A stretch of DNA of 64,000 nt from Apium graveolens. Taxonomy: Eukaryota > Streptophyta > Magnoliopsida > Apiales > Apiaceae. The notes beneath the pieces were generated by a model. The model was not told the DNA's origin and ran no database searches. It was given only the letters and a program-made list of their open reading frames with translations. The translations under genes and the position numbers were made by a program. Location of the stretch: the NCBI RefSeq assembly GCF_009905375.1, contig NW_027418162.1:1-64000 (forward strand). The letters are read 5' to 3'. Below are positions 24,141 through 36,440 of this stretch, piece by piece. The first letter of the stretch is position 1; every line of letters begins with the position of its first letter.

Positions 24141-25800
24141 AAAGAACAAAGCTTTATACCAGTACATCCACTAGCTATTTGTAAATTGTTATTATAAATA
24201 TTTTAATTCTAATTTTATTTATTTTTAAATATTTTAATATTATTCTAAATAAATTTAACTTCAGTTAATTTTATAAATTAAAATTAATAATGTATCTTAT
24301 AATATACTTATTATATTTTACTTTATGTTTTGATTTCAAAATAATATTTTTTATTTATATTTTTAAATAATTTTGTCTATAGTTGTATCTCATACATTTA
24401 TTTATCTTTTTAATTATTTTATTTTTCCTAAAATATGATTCTAATAAAAAAATTTGTAATTAAATACTCAATGTGTCTTGTGAATTCAAGTTTTTTTTAA
24501 TGGAATGTTTGTTTGTTGTAATATCTCATGTAATAATTAATTGATGTAATTTATGTGTACATTATTTAGGTATTTGTTCTTATTATTTATTCTTTTGTCT
24601 TTATAACTTTTTAATATTTGTTTTTGGTTTTTATTTAAAGTAATTACATATAATAAATGATTAGAATGAATTTTTATAAACTAAGTTACATCTTTATTTC
24701 TTGAATTTATTAGGAAAACTATTGTTTTTTTTAAAAAATATTTTTTTTTGTACTTTGAACTCTGTATGTATTAATTAATTGATATAACTTATTTGTACAT
24801 TTTTTTTATATTTTTTTATTTATAAATTTGTTCTTTATGTTTGTTTGTTTATATAGCTTTTTGATATTTGTTTAGGATTTTTGTATAAAATAATTACATA
24901 TTATAAATGAGTAGAATTGGTATAATTGAAAAAACAATATTTTTATTTCATGGGATTAGTTTTACTTTGAACTTAAGTACTTCAACTTAAACTTGAGTGA
25001 GGTTGTTTTAGTAATTTGTTTCATTTTTCTTGAAATATTATTTTGTTTTGTTGTACTTTGAACTTCATGTATTAATTAATTGATGTAACTTAATTGTGCA
25101 TTTTTGTTATTTTTTATTTATGTAATTATTCTTTATATATGTTTGTTTGTTTCTATCATTTTTTTATATTTGTTTATGGGTTCTTTATATTTGTTCGTTT
25201 ATGTAGTTTTTTGATATTAGTTTAGGGGTTTATTTAAAATAATTACATATTATAAATGATTAGGATGAGTTTTATTGAATAAACCACATTTTTATTTTAT
25301 GAGTTTATTGGCCAATCTACTTTTTTTTATATAAAAAAATTAATTAATTTTTTGTACTTTGAACTCCGGTACTTCAACTTAAAGTGTGTGCGAGGAAGAT
25401 AAATTGTTTTATTTATGAAATGATTATATGGTTTCAAAATGATAATTTTTATTTATATATTTAAATTATTTTGTCTATAGTTTTATCATATACTTTTATT
25501 TATCTTTTAGTTATTTCATTCTTTCTAAAATATTATTCTGTTTTGTTGTACTTTGAACTTCTCTGCTTTCTGAATTAATAATTATTTGATGTAACTTTTT
25601 TGTACAATTTTTATTTTTATATTTGTTCTTTATATATGTTTGTTTGATTTTATAGTTTTTTAATATTTTTTAGGGTGTTTTATAAATAATTACACATTAT
25701 AAATGATTAGAATAAATTTTATTGAACAACGTACATCTGTTTTTTTAAAGAAATAATTGATTTTTTTGTTGTGCTTTGAACTTGAGGGTGAGGTTTAGTT
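24141..25800. repeat. Degenerate tandem-repeat zone, longer B version
   Basis: Repeats of the 230-300-bp phrase start near 24534, 24770, 25070 and 25575, with an incomplete one near 25190-25310. B-type units therefore keep monomers that A-type units lost, or gained extra ones. No coding potential. Confidence 0.6.
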
Positions 25801-26367
25801 ATGAAATGACCTTATAGACGGTGACCATCAAACCATGTAACAATACCATTTTAAGTGGTTTGCACTAATTATATATATGATATAATTATTAGTTTTATTC
25901 ATATTTTGAAATATTATAATATTTTAACTTAAATTAATTGCTCTTTATTGTCAATATTTACTTATTATAAATGTATTAGAAATAATTAGAGTTTATTGTG
26001 AAAATTAACTTTTTCACCATATATGTAGGGTTGAGGAAGTTTTATATGACACTTCTCAAATGAAATTTTTACTGTACGGTTGAGGGAGTTTTTATATGAC
26101 ACATTAAATGAGTGTTAGCCATGACGACCCAAACCACACAAATATACCATATTAACTGTCTTACACCAATTATATATAGGATATAATATAATGAAGAAAA
26201 TGCTCAGTACTTCAAAGGTATGACCATATACAAGAGTACAATATTATTGTACATCAATTCTGTGTTATAAAATATTTGGTTATTACTAAAACAATATTCA
26301 TATAACCTTTATCCACATAAATCCTTGCATGGATAACTTATTTATTTTTTTCTAAATACCATATGTA
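25801..26367. other. B-specific tail upstream of Sirevirus
   Basis: It contains two diverged copies of a phrase (CCAT(CA/GA)...ACCA...AATACCAT...TTATATATAGGATATAA) and a short direct repeat GGTTGAGG(A/G)AGTTTTATATGACAC (near 26028 and 26073). At about 26190-26222 there is a displaced copy of the unit's ATGAAGAAAATGCTC...CTTCAAAGGTATGA segment (7023-7055). No gene. Confidence 0.6.
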
Positions 26368-27325
26368 TGTTAGATGTTCAGGTTTATGATGATTTCCAGA
26401 TTGCCAGATAAACAGAAGATAAACAGAATGCAAGTAACCGAGATTCAAGCATTGCAGTTTGTTCATATTTTCCAGGAGACTATTTCTCAGGTTTAGGTTG
26501 TTAGGGTTTTGTGTAAATCTTGTTTATCTGCATAACCTTATCTCAAACAAACTCACCACCTTATCTGATGAATCATGTTTAAATATCTCAAGCCTTATCT
26601 TTACTTGATTTATTTCTTTCAAACGTACTAACAGATTAGTTTCAAAGATTCATTCAAAATATTTTCAAACAAACTTATCTTCCAACCTTATCTTGTGTTT
26701 GAAAATAAATCTGTTAGAACATTGCCTATAAATACAACTCTTCATTTCAGATTTGAAGCTAACACTTTCACGAGAATCTTTCATCATCTGAAACCATTTT
26801 CTTGTTTCATACCCGAGATATTCATATCCAGAAAAACAAGAAACTTAGTTTGAGTTGTAAAATTTCATATTACATTCTTGTAACTGAATCGTGTATTATA
26901 TCACTTGTCCCGGGTTGTGGGAGGTTGATTACAACAAGAAGGCCAAGTAGCTTTGTGCTAGGTAGCTGTGTGCTAGGGAAAGGGTTCTTTCAAGTGGGCC
27001 AAATTTGTAATCAAGGAAAGTTTGTAAGTACTTTGTTTTTAAGTGGATATAATACATTCTCTATGCTAGTTGGCATGGGGACTTGGATGTAGGCCATAGA
27101 TAGGTGTAGGGGCCGAACCAAGTGAAAACTCTTGGTGTTCTGCATTGTTTGATTTTCTTTATTACTGCATTTATATTTCAGTATTTTACTTTCTGCAGTT
27201 TAAAAGAGACTTGTCCCATAACCCTGTCTCATTTGTAAAGGGACTGTCCCATTTGCATAAGAGACTGGTCCCCATTCGCCTTGACAGTTAGAATATTATT
27301 TTATCTATCGAGCCATCGAATTTCA
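26368..27325 (+). mobile_element. 5' LTR of Sirevirus-like Ty1-copia element (R2)
   Basis: The LTR starts TGTTAGATGTTC and ends GAATTTCA, two bases before the PBS, and is 958 bp long. It contains a TATA box (26727) and the phrase GACTTGG.TGTAGGCCA ... GGGGCCGAACCAAGTG, which is a conserved LTR segment in plant Sire-type copia elements. Near its end, GACTGTCCCAT-like units are repeated three times. The 3' LTR and the rest of the element are absent, so no target-site duplication can be checked. Confidence 0.8.
26727..26734 (+). promoter_or_regulatory. TATA box in Sirevirus-like LTR
   Basis: TATAAATA in a context (GCCTATAAATACAAC) typical of plant LTR promoters, about 360 bp into the LTR. Identical in R4 at 59819. 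Confidence 0.6.
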
Positions 27326-27327
27326 TT

Positions 27328-27339
27328 TGGTATCAGAGC
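27328..27339 (+). other. Primer-binding site, initiator tRNA-Met
   Basis: TGGTATCAGAGC is the exact plant tRNA-iMet PBS, two bases after the LTR end. Confidence 0.92.
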
Positions 27340-27384
27340 CAGGTGCATTTAATTCTCTTTTTAGGTTTATTTTTCTAGCGATCC

Positions 27385-29111
27385 ATGGCTCAACCAGATA
27401 GGTATTCAAACAATTATCCACATGCTTCATGGTGTTGAAAACTACAATGACTGGAAGGTTTCGGATGAAAATCTTTCTCCAGCGTGATGCATTTGAATGG
27501 GATGCTGTAGGAAAACGGTTTCACAATTCCTATGAAAGAAGGGAAGCCAAAATCTCTCAAGGATCTCTCTCCCGAAGAAAGTGAACGCAATGAAATTCCA
27601 ATGCTAAAGCTATGACACTCACTTCTCAATGGCATGGTAGCTACAGAATTAAGAAAAGTTCAGCATGTACTACTGCCAAGCAGATTTGGGATACGATCAA
27701 AGTCAGCCACGAAGGCACGTCTAAAGGTACGTGAAGTAAAATTAAGTATGCTAATGAGTTGACTATGAAGGTTTCAGGTTGGAAGAGATGAAAAGCATGC
27801 GAGATGCTCAAGGGAGGTTTCTGACATTGATGAACTCCCATCTCACTTCTGGAAAGGATCATTCCTCAATCTGAGGATTAATAGGAAAATCCTCAGAGCA
27901 ATGCCAAAGAAGTTTGCTCCAAAGGTTACACATTCCTGCAGGATTTCAACACTGCTTTCGACTATGGGTATACTCTAACACTGTTCAGTGAATTGGAAGA
28001 ATTCGAAAATCAGCTACGTAGATATGATTGAAGAAGATGAAGCTCCTCGTAAGAAAACTCTTGCACTTAATGCAGATGCAGATGAGTCTCCTGATGATTC
28101 TGATGAAGAGATACTCTTCTAACAAAGAAGTTTCATAAATTTCTGCCAAACGGAATGTTTCCAATGACCTATGAAGTCACAGTTTCCGAAGAAGGACTTC
28201 AAATCTAATCCGAGCAAGGAGGTCAAAGTGAATCAAAGCAAGGATACTTGTTTTGAGTGTGGAAAGAAAGGATACTTCAGTGTGGAAAAAAGGACACTGC
28301 TACAAGGTGAAGAACAAAAAGAAGGTATTAATTACTGGAGTGATGATGAATCTGATGGAGATTGATTCAGAAGATGAAGTTGCTCAACTTGTTTTTGCTG
28401 GACTAGAGGACAACTCCAGTGATAATGATGAGGTACAAATATTACGTTATAATCAAATATCTTCATCTATTTTAAATTTGCAGGTCCAGGTTTAAGAAAT
28501 TGAAAGAAAAGAATGCTTATTTAAAGCAAGCTTTAAGTGAAGTTCTTAGTGAAATGGATGACCCCATGAAGGAAGAAGCCCTAGTTGCTGAGAACAATCA
28601 TTGCTTGAAAGGGTTTCAAAAACTTACTGAAGAAAATCAATATCTAAAAAAGATTGAAATGAAGGATGTATGCCTTGAAGCCTTGAAGAAAGAATCAATA
28701 TCTATTGATCCAGAAACCGTTAAAGAAGACAGTGCTCCTGATCCCCTGGTTCCTGAATTAAAGCAGAAAGTCGAACAGCTGAAAAGGATTTAGCCTAAAG
28801 TTTCCATGGAGAAGGAACTTTGAATGCTCTTCTTGGAGAACAAAAATCCTCTCTTGATAAAGGAGGTTTAGGTTGTGAATCATCAAGAAACGTGCATTTC
28901 AAGGGGGTATAAGCGAGCTCCTATGAAATATAAGATGCCTTATGAGAAATGTCGAGATTGTGGCAAAGCTGGCCACCCTACATCTGAATCTATATTTTGT
29001 ATCAAGGGCCACTTCTCTAACTCATCTTATAAATGTCTACTAGATATAAATCTGCTAATACTTCTGTTAATATTGTTGAGATGTGGATTAAGAAATCAGA
29101 TAGACATTTAT
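27385..29111 (+). pseudogene. Truncated gag of Sirevirus-like Ty1-copia element (R2)
   Basis: From ATG 27385 (MAQPDRYSNNY): a UBN2-type gag capsid region (DTIKVSHEGTSKVR etc.), an acidic linker, a CCHC zinc knuckle near 28250-28330 (CFECGKKGY..., disrupted), a WSDDESD acidic patch, a long Glu/Lys-rich predicted coiled coil (28500-28790, NAYLKQALSEVLSEMD onward), then a second Cys-rich knuckle-like stretch (CRDCGKAGH near 28950) and EMWIKKSD just before the break. Sirevirus Gag proteins are unusually long with coiled coils after the knuckle, which fits. Many one-base insertions relative to R4 destroy the frame (for example near 27459, 27511 and 27580). The element ends abruptly at a poly-T at about 29112. 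No pol is present. Confidence 0.85.
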
Positions 29112-29118
29112 AATTTTT

Positions 29119-29728
29119 TTTTACTTTGAACTCTGTATGTATTAATTAATTGATATAACTTATTTGTACATTTTTTTATATTTTTTTATTTATAAATTTG
29201 TTTCTTTATGTTGTGTTTCTTTATATACTTTTTGATATTTGTTTAGGATTTTTGTATAAAATAATTACATATTATAATGAGTAGAATTGGTATAATTGAA
29301 AAAACAACATTTTATTTCATGAGATTAGTTTTACTTTGAACTTATACTTCAACTTAAACTTGAGTGAGGTTGTTTTAGTAATTTGTTTCATTTTCTTGAA
29401 ATATTATTTTGTTTTGTGTACTTTGAACTTCATATATTAATTAATGATGTAACTTAATTGTGTATTTTTGTTTTTTTATTTATGTAATTATTCTTATATA
29501 TGTTTGTTTGTTTGTTTCTATCATTTTTTATATTTGTTTATGGGTTCTTTATATTTTTTTATTTAAGTTTAAAATTTAAAAACGAGAATATATACATTAT
29601 AACTATCAAAGTAGTAATTTAAACAAATGACTAACACATGATAATTAAAAATAAATGTCGATATTCTATAATTTTTAATTTACTTAAACCTCATAAATAC
29701 TTAATTTAATTATATTTATGTCTGAATA
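29119..29728. repeat. A-type tail fragment (equivalent to 11229-11846)
   Basis: It begins with TTTTACTTTGAACTCTGTATG in the middle of a degenerate tandem monomer, directly after the truncated gag. It continues to the gypsy LTR edge and is indel-rich against R1. No gene. Confidence 0.75.
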
Positions 29729-30466
29729 TGAAATACCCCGACTTTTTTTAGACAATAAAATATACTTAAATATCAAACTAAAACTACAAATTTTATTCAT
29801 GTTTCAATAAGTCTCAAATAAGCATAGGCAATTTTTAATTTCAAACATAAATAGCATTACATAGCAAATCTTGAGAGCATTCCTATATAAACATAATCTC
29901 TAAAATATTATTCTAAACTAAGCTAGTCCTTGTTCCAAAAGCTTAGTATCTCAAAATTTTGTAAGTAATTAACCAAAGAGCCCAGCAAGAAACAGCTAGG
30001 GCCAGGTGACACAGTTTTATAATTTTCCTTACGAAGGTATCATAAGTGTGCCCTTGCATTCTCTAAGTATAAAAAGCAACTTCCCAAACTATATGCACAA
30101 AAATATTTTAAAATTTTAAAATAAAGTAAAGTGTTAAGAGTTACTTACCTCAGTCACTTGAATGAATCCAAATATAATGCCAAATAATCCTAATTTAAAT
30201 AGATGAAGCAAAATATAATAATATATAATACCAATATTTTAAAAATGACATTTATAAGATGAGGCATAATATGTCCATACATATTCTAGTGCAAAGGTCA
30301 GCTAATGATAAAATTATACAACCCTTATACTAATGTTCATTAGGACAACAAGGGAAAAATAAATAAATAAAACATAAGTAAACTTCTTACTTATAAATAA
30401 CTTACTTATGTACATAAAAATTATATATACTTATAAAAACACATTATCATAATCACATTATCCTGA

Positions 30467-30515
<49 letters not shown>

Positions 30516-31134
30516 TAATAATAATAATAATATAATAAATAATAATAATAATAATAATAATAATAGTACATGAGGGATAAGTGCATAAATCATTTAGTGG
30601 GAGAGAAAAGGTGTAAAGTATCTTAACAACAAGTATACCATGTGATTTCCAGTCTAAAACTAATTCCAGCAAATTCAAATTTTCTCAATATGCAAAAACT
30701 ATTTTTAATTATATAACATAAAAATATGAATGTACATTTGTAAAAAAACTATCTCATGTTTACCTTGCATAAAACTATGACATAACTCATGTGAAATTAA
30801 TAACTAAAATTTGTTGATGTGATTACATTAGAAAATAATTACCAAAATTAGATAGATAAAAAAAACTTATAAATACCTATAAAATAACAATAAAATAAGC
30901 TCTTTAATGATAGCTATGTAGGCAAGGCGTTTAACCATCGCACATACACTTAAATAGCATGGAAAGAAATCAAGAGTGTGAAAACGTATATACATGAAAC
31001 AGGGGAGCATTTAATTGTATATACAAGTCACATAGTAAAACATGCATGTAATATTATAAAATATAGAAGAAGAAGAACGGACCTAGTAGGAGAGTCAGTG
31101 TACAAAGAGAAAAAAAAGTAAGGATTATATAGAA
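29729..31134 (-). mobile_element. Chimeric solo LTR of gypsy-like element
   Basis: The left part (29729 to about 30240) matches the 3' LTR (11847 onward, e.g. TGAAATACCCCGAC). The right part, from the (TAA)n tract on, matches the 5' LTR (TACATGAGGGATAAG, GTGGGAGAGAAAAGG) and leads straight into the FAR1-like flank. Between about 30240 and 30400 features of both are mixed. The PBS, PPT and internal region are gone. This is the expected product of recombination between two LTRs. Confidence 0.7.
30472..30565. repeat. (TAA)n microsatellite at LTR crossover
   Basis: The longest TAA tract in this set, with two TAAAT/ATATA slips. An antisense poly-Ile ORF here is a microsatellite artefact. Confidence 0.93.
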
Positions 31135-31355
31135 GAGAAAACGCGGCATGAGGACAATCTTAAGTTTGTCCCCTAAGGTTATAAAAATAGGAAGTCTTTC
31201 AGTATATACATATGTTTCATCAATTAATTCATAAACACGTCTCTAACCTCACGTCTCTCCCTCCCTCGAAATCCAAAACCGTACTCCCTTAAAATCCAAA
31301 TTCACCAGTCATGTCTTAGTCCAATCCTAAAATTAGGATTTTTTTCATTAAATCA

Positions 31356-33503
31356 ATGGAGAACGATGAACATAGTCGGTGTATATACGAGCCTGAGGAA
31401 AAATAGCAGTTATCACATTATGAAGATTTTGAAGATGAATCACACAACTGTATTCAGGAACCAGATTCTATCACAGATGAAGGCTGTCATGTTGATTCAT
31501 AAGTGCCTCAAATTGGTATGGAATTTCTTACTAGTGAAGTAGCTTACGATTTTTATAAGATTTTTTCTTTGAAACAAGGATTTGCTACACGAAAATATTC
31601 ATTTACTAAATTCCAAGATGGTACGGTTATAAAGAGATATTTCGTGTGTAACAAAAAGGGCTTTAAAGGGCCTGATAAACGAGAGTTGGGGAGGGAAGTA
31701 AAACGAAAGAGAGAAACAAGAGAATTTTGTAAGGCTCATATGAATATTCATCAAACTAATGGAGGAACTTGGTGCATTAGCAGTTTTTATAAAACACATA
31801 CACATCCAATGATTGATTCTCCAAAAAAGGATTCTCCAAAAAAGAAGGTGTATTTACATTCACATCATAAAGAACAACCAAGATGACCATAGAAGAATAT
31901 CATAGATGAGAAATTAGGCCGGCTAAAATTTCTCGTTTGCTGAATGGATCTGGTCAGCCATCAAATAAAATTACTTACAACAAGTTAGTGATCATCTGAG
32001 AATTAGCCGAAAAAGTAACATTGGGAGAAAGTGCGGTGTAGTTATAAAAAAGTTTGAGAGACAAGCACAAGATTCTCAATTTTATTGCAATAGAAATTGA
32101 TGAGAATCAAGTTTGTAGAAGCATTTTATGGGCAGATGGAAGAGCGAGGAATTCATATATGTTATTTGACGATGTTGTTGTGTTTGACATGATGTACAAA
32201 ACTAATAGTTTTTCAATGCCGTTTGCACAATTTATGGGTGTAAATCATCGTATGCAATCCACTTTGTTTGGTTGTGCCCTTTTGGTGGATGAGCGTGAAG
32301 ATACTTTTATTTGGTTATTTGAAAATTGGTTGAAATGTAGGTGCAATTATTACGAAACAAGATCCAGCTATCTGTAGTGCAATTAAAAAGGTTTTTCCGT
32401 ATACACATCATAGATTTTGTAAGTGGCATCTTGGACTACAGGAGGATGAACATATTCGTTCACTTTGATTTTCGTATAATCCAGAATTTGATGAAATCTA
32501 CTCTAAATGATCACAAAAAGTAGAAGCATCGAAGAATCAAAAATATGTTGGACTATGATTAAAGACAAATACCAACACTATTTTGAAGAGCCTCTGACAG
32601 AGAAACAAAAAAGCGAAAAGAAATATTGGAGATGGTTAGAGACCATGCATGTGCAAAGGCATCATTGGGTGCGAGCTTATTTAGGAAAAACCTTTTTTGC
32701 AAGTACCTCTATATTTATGTATCTTTTTATAGTCTTCATATTTTGAGCCATATCTTTCTTTTCTATAAGATGTTTATTTGCTCATGCTGCTACTTTTATT
32801 TGTTAAGTATGAATCAAACAATATTTATAACTATTGCAGGTATGAAATCCATTAAAAGAAGCGAGAGTATGAGTGTCTTTTTTGACGGATTTGTTCATAG
32901 TTCTACTGCATTGTCCGAATTTATTGATCAGATGATGGGCATAATAAGGAAGAAAAGAAGATTTTATTTGTATGACAATTAAACCCAACTTTGCGGAGAT
33001 GTATCCGGTTGAGGCTCATACAGGTTTGTACCAGATTGGTTTTCAAAAAATTTATAGAAGAATTTAGATTATTATTTTATTTTCGCATAAAAATGTTAAA
33101 GGAGAGGGAGAGAATTTAACTTATGAAGTGACCTTTGACTATAAAAATAAACTTGTATCATACATGGTTGATGTTAATACATCAGATTTCAATTTTGTGT
33201 GTACTTGTGCAAAGTTTGAAAATGCAGGGCTGCTGTGCGTGTTATATCTTATGAAACAAAAATTCTTCATGAAGACAATTCTTGAGAAGTATATCTTACC
33301 AAGATGGATATAAGTTTCCGATACACTACTTATGAAAGGGTTATAACACGTGACTCTAAACTACAAAATATAATAACCTCCTATTAGTTATCCATTTTTC
33401 CCTTCCATTTGGTTGTTTGCCATTTTTATATTGTGAAGTTTGCAGATGCTGGACAAATGAATACCGTGGAAAAATAGTTCTATCATTAGTTGTTTTTCTA
33501 TAG
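31356..33503 (+). pseudogene. FAR1/FHY3-like pseudogene copy 3
   Basis: The least mutated in its transposase core: CAA is kept where the other three copies have TAA (after GVNHRM, near 32253), so 32054-32377 reads through FDDVVVFDM, GVNHRMQS, FGCALLVDE and WLFENWL. WVRAYLGKTFFA before the intron is also the family-like reading. It still has the shared TAG and TAA ahead of the FAR1 finger and the shared TGA after EEYHR. One-base losses near 31875 (AACAACCAAG), 32056, 32514, 33085 and 33310 shift the frame. Intron 32703-32839 is 137 nt. Confidence 0.9.
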
Positions 33504-33600
33504 TAGTTGTGAGTGTATTATATAACCCAACTCAATACTGTGGAGAATTATTGGTGACTTGTAATGCTGAGGAAAGGGAAGATAAAAGATGAGAAATCAT

Positions 33601-34515
33601 CTAGACAGAGGTTATTGCATATATGACAAAAAGATGTAAATGGGATGAGGTTGATGGGAGAGATGGATAGAGATAATACATATTAACATAAAATAAATAC
33701 TTTTTTTTGTTACCATATTAGTGGTTTTATACCAAAAAGTGTATATATCAATTATTTTCTCTACTATAAGTGACAATATATTTATTAATTATACATATTT
33801 TATTATTATAAAAATATTGTTATTTGTCATCAAATTTGATATTTTTCTTTAAAACCTATCAATGATATTTGATCAAATAATTGGCAACATATACAGTATG
33901 TCATATTGGTACCATTATTTAGATGCACTATAAAATTTCCGAATTAAATATTAAAAAAATGTAACTAAAAAATATATGGATCATGACCATTCATTTGTCT
34001 TATTAAATAAATTGTATATACTCATTTCATACTTTAATTATTATATATAAATGGTTATTATAATTATTATTTGTACAAAGTCTTCATTGTTACTACAATT
34101 ATCAACTAGACAGAGGTTATTGCAGTTATGACAAAAAGATGTAAATAACATGTTTACTAGGTGACCATATATCCAAAAATGTATATATCAATTATTTTCT
34201 CTTATTATACGTAACAATATATAAATAATTATATTTTTTTAATTATTATAAAAATATTTTTTTTGTCATCAAATTTAATATTTCCTTCAAAATAGCTCAT
34301 ATTTTATCACACAATTCGGTAACATATACCATATGTCACATTGGTACCATTATTTAGATGCAGTATAAAAATTTATGAATTAAATATTAAAAAAGATGTC
34401 AACTAAAAAATGTATGGACTAAGCATGCATGTATGTCTTGCTTTGTCTTATTAAATAACTTGTGTATACTAATTTTATACTTTTATTACTATATTTAAAT
34501 GGTTCAAATGAGTTC
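33601..34515. repeat. P1 and P2 blocks (R3)
   Basis: Equivalent to 4187-5100. No gene. Confidence 0.7.
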
Positions 34516-36440
34516 AAATTCACAAAAATATAGTAAAATAAGGGGTTTATATGTATATAAGTACAATACAAACTTTTAATAACAATTAGTGTTTAATGAC
34601 TCTTCAATAATATTTTTTAACACAAGATCACATATTTTTAACAAACTAACACACACTATGTTTAACTGCTGATTTCACTGGGTATCTGCTTCTAATTATG
34701 CATTGCAAATGCAAAACCTTGCCAGTGTAGCAATAATTATAGGCAAAAAAACATACTAATATTATATTGCAGTCAAACATGCCCATGCAATCTCTTGAAC
34801 ATATGAAGAGATATTGAACAAGGGACTGGAAAAATAATTATGGTCAACAATAAAAAATATTAAAGACTTAAATTCAAATAAAAATTAAATGTTAAAAACT
34901 GCAAATATTTTTAAAGCAAAGGCCATGGATAGCCCTCAGCCATGAGAAAAATAAGGAATATAATGTAATTTAAGTTTAATGTCAAATAAGGAATATCATG
35001 TGATTAAAGTTTAATGTCAAATCTTGGAGAACATACAAAAATATTTGAATATTGACCAATGCCAGAGCAAAAATTATTCATTACTCCTTACATACAGAAA
35101 CCAAAACAATTAGAGTTAAAGTAACAATAACTCGGACAATTAACATCACCAATTTACTGCCCATAATTGTTTTTTTATAAAAGTGAACTTAGACCAAAAT
35201 ATAAATGTACACACTAATTCATTTGGTACAAGAGTGCAAAGTAAATATATTTTATTAGAAACATTTACTAGATCAAAAACTCCAAGTTTTGTATTAATTA
35301 AAAATTGTGAAATTAAATATATAAGTCAAAATCATATTAAAAATAATTACTAGTTAATACTAGTGTCAAGTGTTGAAAATAGTGTAAAAAGTGGGCAAGA
35401 GTTGTATATTTATCATTGAATTATAAGCAAATTAATAAATGCAGACATTCACTTAAAAATAGATTAGTAACGAATTTCATGTACCAAAATTTAGATGGGA
35501 GTTTACACATCATACCTTTCAATTAATATTAATAATATAATAATAATATAATAATAATTAATATTATTGTTAATATTATTAAGAGTAATAGTAAATTTTC
35601 TTAGACTTTTTTCAATTTTATTTAAGATTAAAAATTTACGTTAGTTTAATTTCTAAAATTATAATTATAAGCACTAAAATCAATCTATGTAGTTATTTTT
35701 AAGATGACAAGTAAAGTAAGATGGGAGATAATATTTTTTGATAGTATTCAAATTTTATATGTTACATAAAATATAAGTGTAATCAAAATTTAATTCTCTA
35801 CAAGATATCAGTGTTACTATAATAAAAAGCTTTAGTGGGAATTTAAGTTACAAAAATATAACCTCACTTTCATGATTTCATATACTGGCCACAAAAATAT
35901 TGTACAAATAAAGGGAATAACGAGAAATTCTCTCGTAAGCAAAAAATAGCACAAGGGAAAGAAAAAAAATTACAAAAGCATAAATATAATGTTGTGGCAA
36001 GAAATTATATATTACCAAAATATGAACGCATACATGTTTTTATATAAAATGTAACACCTTCTATAAGTTTTTACTTTCAAAGTAAAAGCCCACAACCGTT
36101 ACTAAATGTCATGTCAAACATAAGTTACCAAAACATAACTCCTTTTGATGGTTATATATTATAGCAACCAAGCACATGATTAAAATATACATACAACTAT
36201 TTTGTAATCATTCCTCTGAGAAAGATGCTTAGAAAGATGCTTTGATCGGAAAATGTTAGAGAGATTATTTGGTGAGCAAGGGGAGACCCTTGAGAGCAAG
36301 AAGAAGAAGAAAAGGTTATCATCTTTCTATAAAATATATGTTTATATTTAGTGTTTTTTTTCATACATAAGATGTGCTAAATTGTGTCATGTCATGTATT
36401 TTTACACAGAAAATGCAATTATATATAAATCTGATAAACA
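34516..36440. repeat. Q1 block (R3)
   Basis: Equivalent to 5100-7026. It lacks the CATGATAAGGTCAAAA stretch (near 36027), a deletion shared with R5 but not R1, which links R3 and R5. The segment after 35940 is indel-rich. No gene. Confidence 0.7.

Larger units (their letters stand above)
13718..29117. repeat. Large tandem unit R2 (B type)
   Basis: Same order as R1 up to about 25190, then a B-specific tail and a truncated Sirevirus. B-type markers shared with R4: CAT codon near 15997, TGTAG intron acceptor, about 330-bp deletion in P3 (near 22409), an extra TTATATTTTACTTTATG stretch near 24311, and the Sirevirus insertion. Confidence 0.88.

Noticed and set aside
26802..27092. Plus-strand ORF inside the Sirevirus LTR (also 59894-60133)
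   Set aside because: It lies wholly within the LTR across its promoter-leader region, is not conserved in length, and has no known domain.
27328..27339. tRNA gene
   Set aside because: The match is only the 12-nt complement of a tRNA 3' end, i.e. a primer-binding site.
27414..27862. Minus-strand ORFs across gag (27414-27635, 27641-27862, 60530-60802)
   Set aside because: They are shadows of the gag coding strand.
30421..30678. Antisense ORF with long poly-Ile/Tyr run (also 44210-44407)
   Set aside because: It is the reverse reading of a (TAA)n microsatellite; there is no protein signature.
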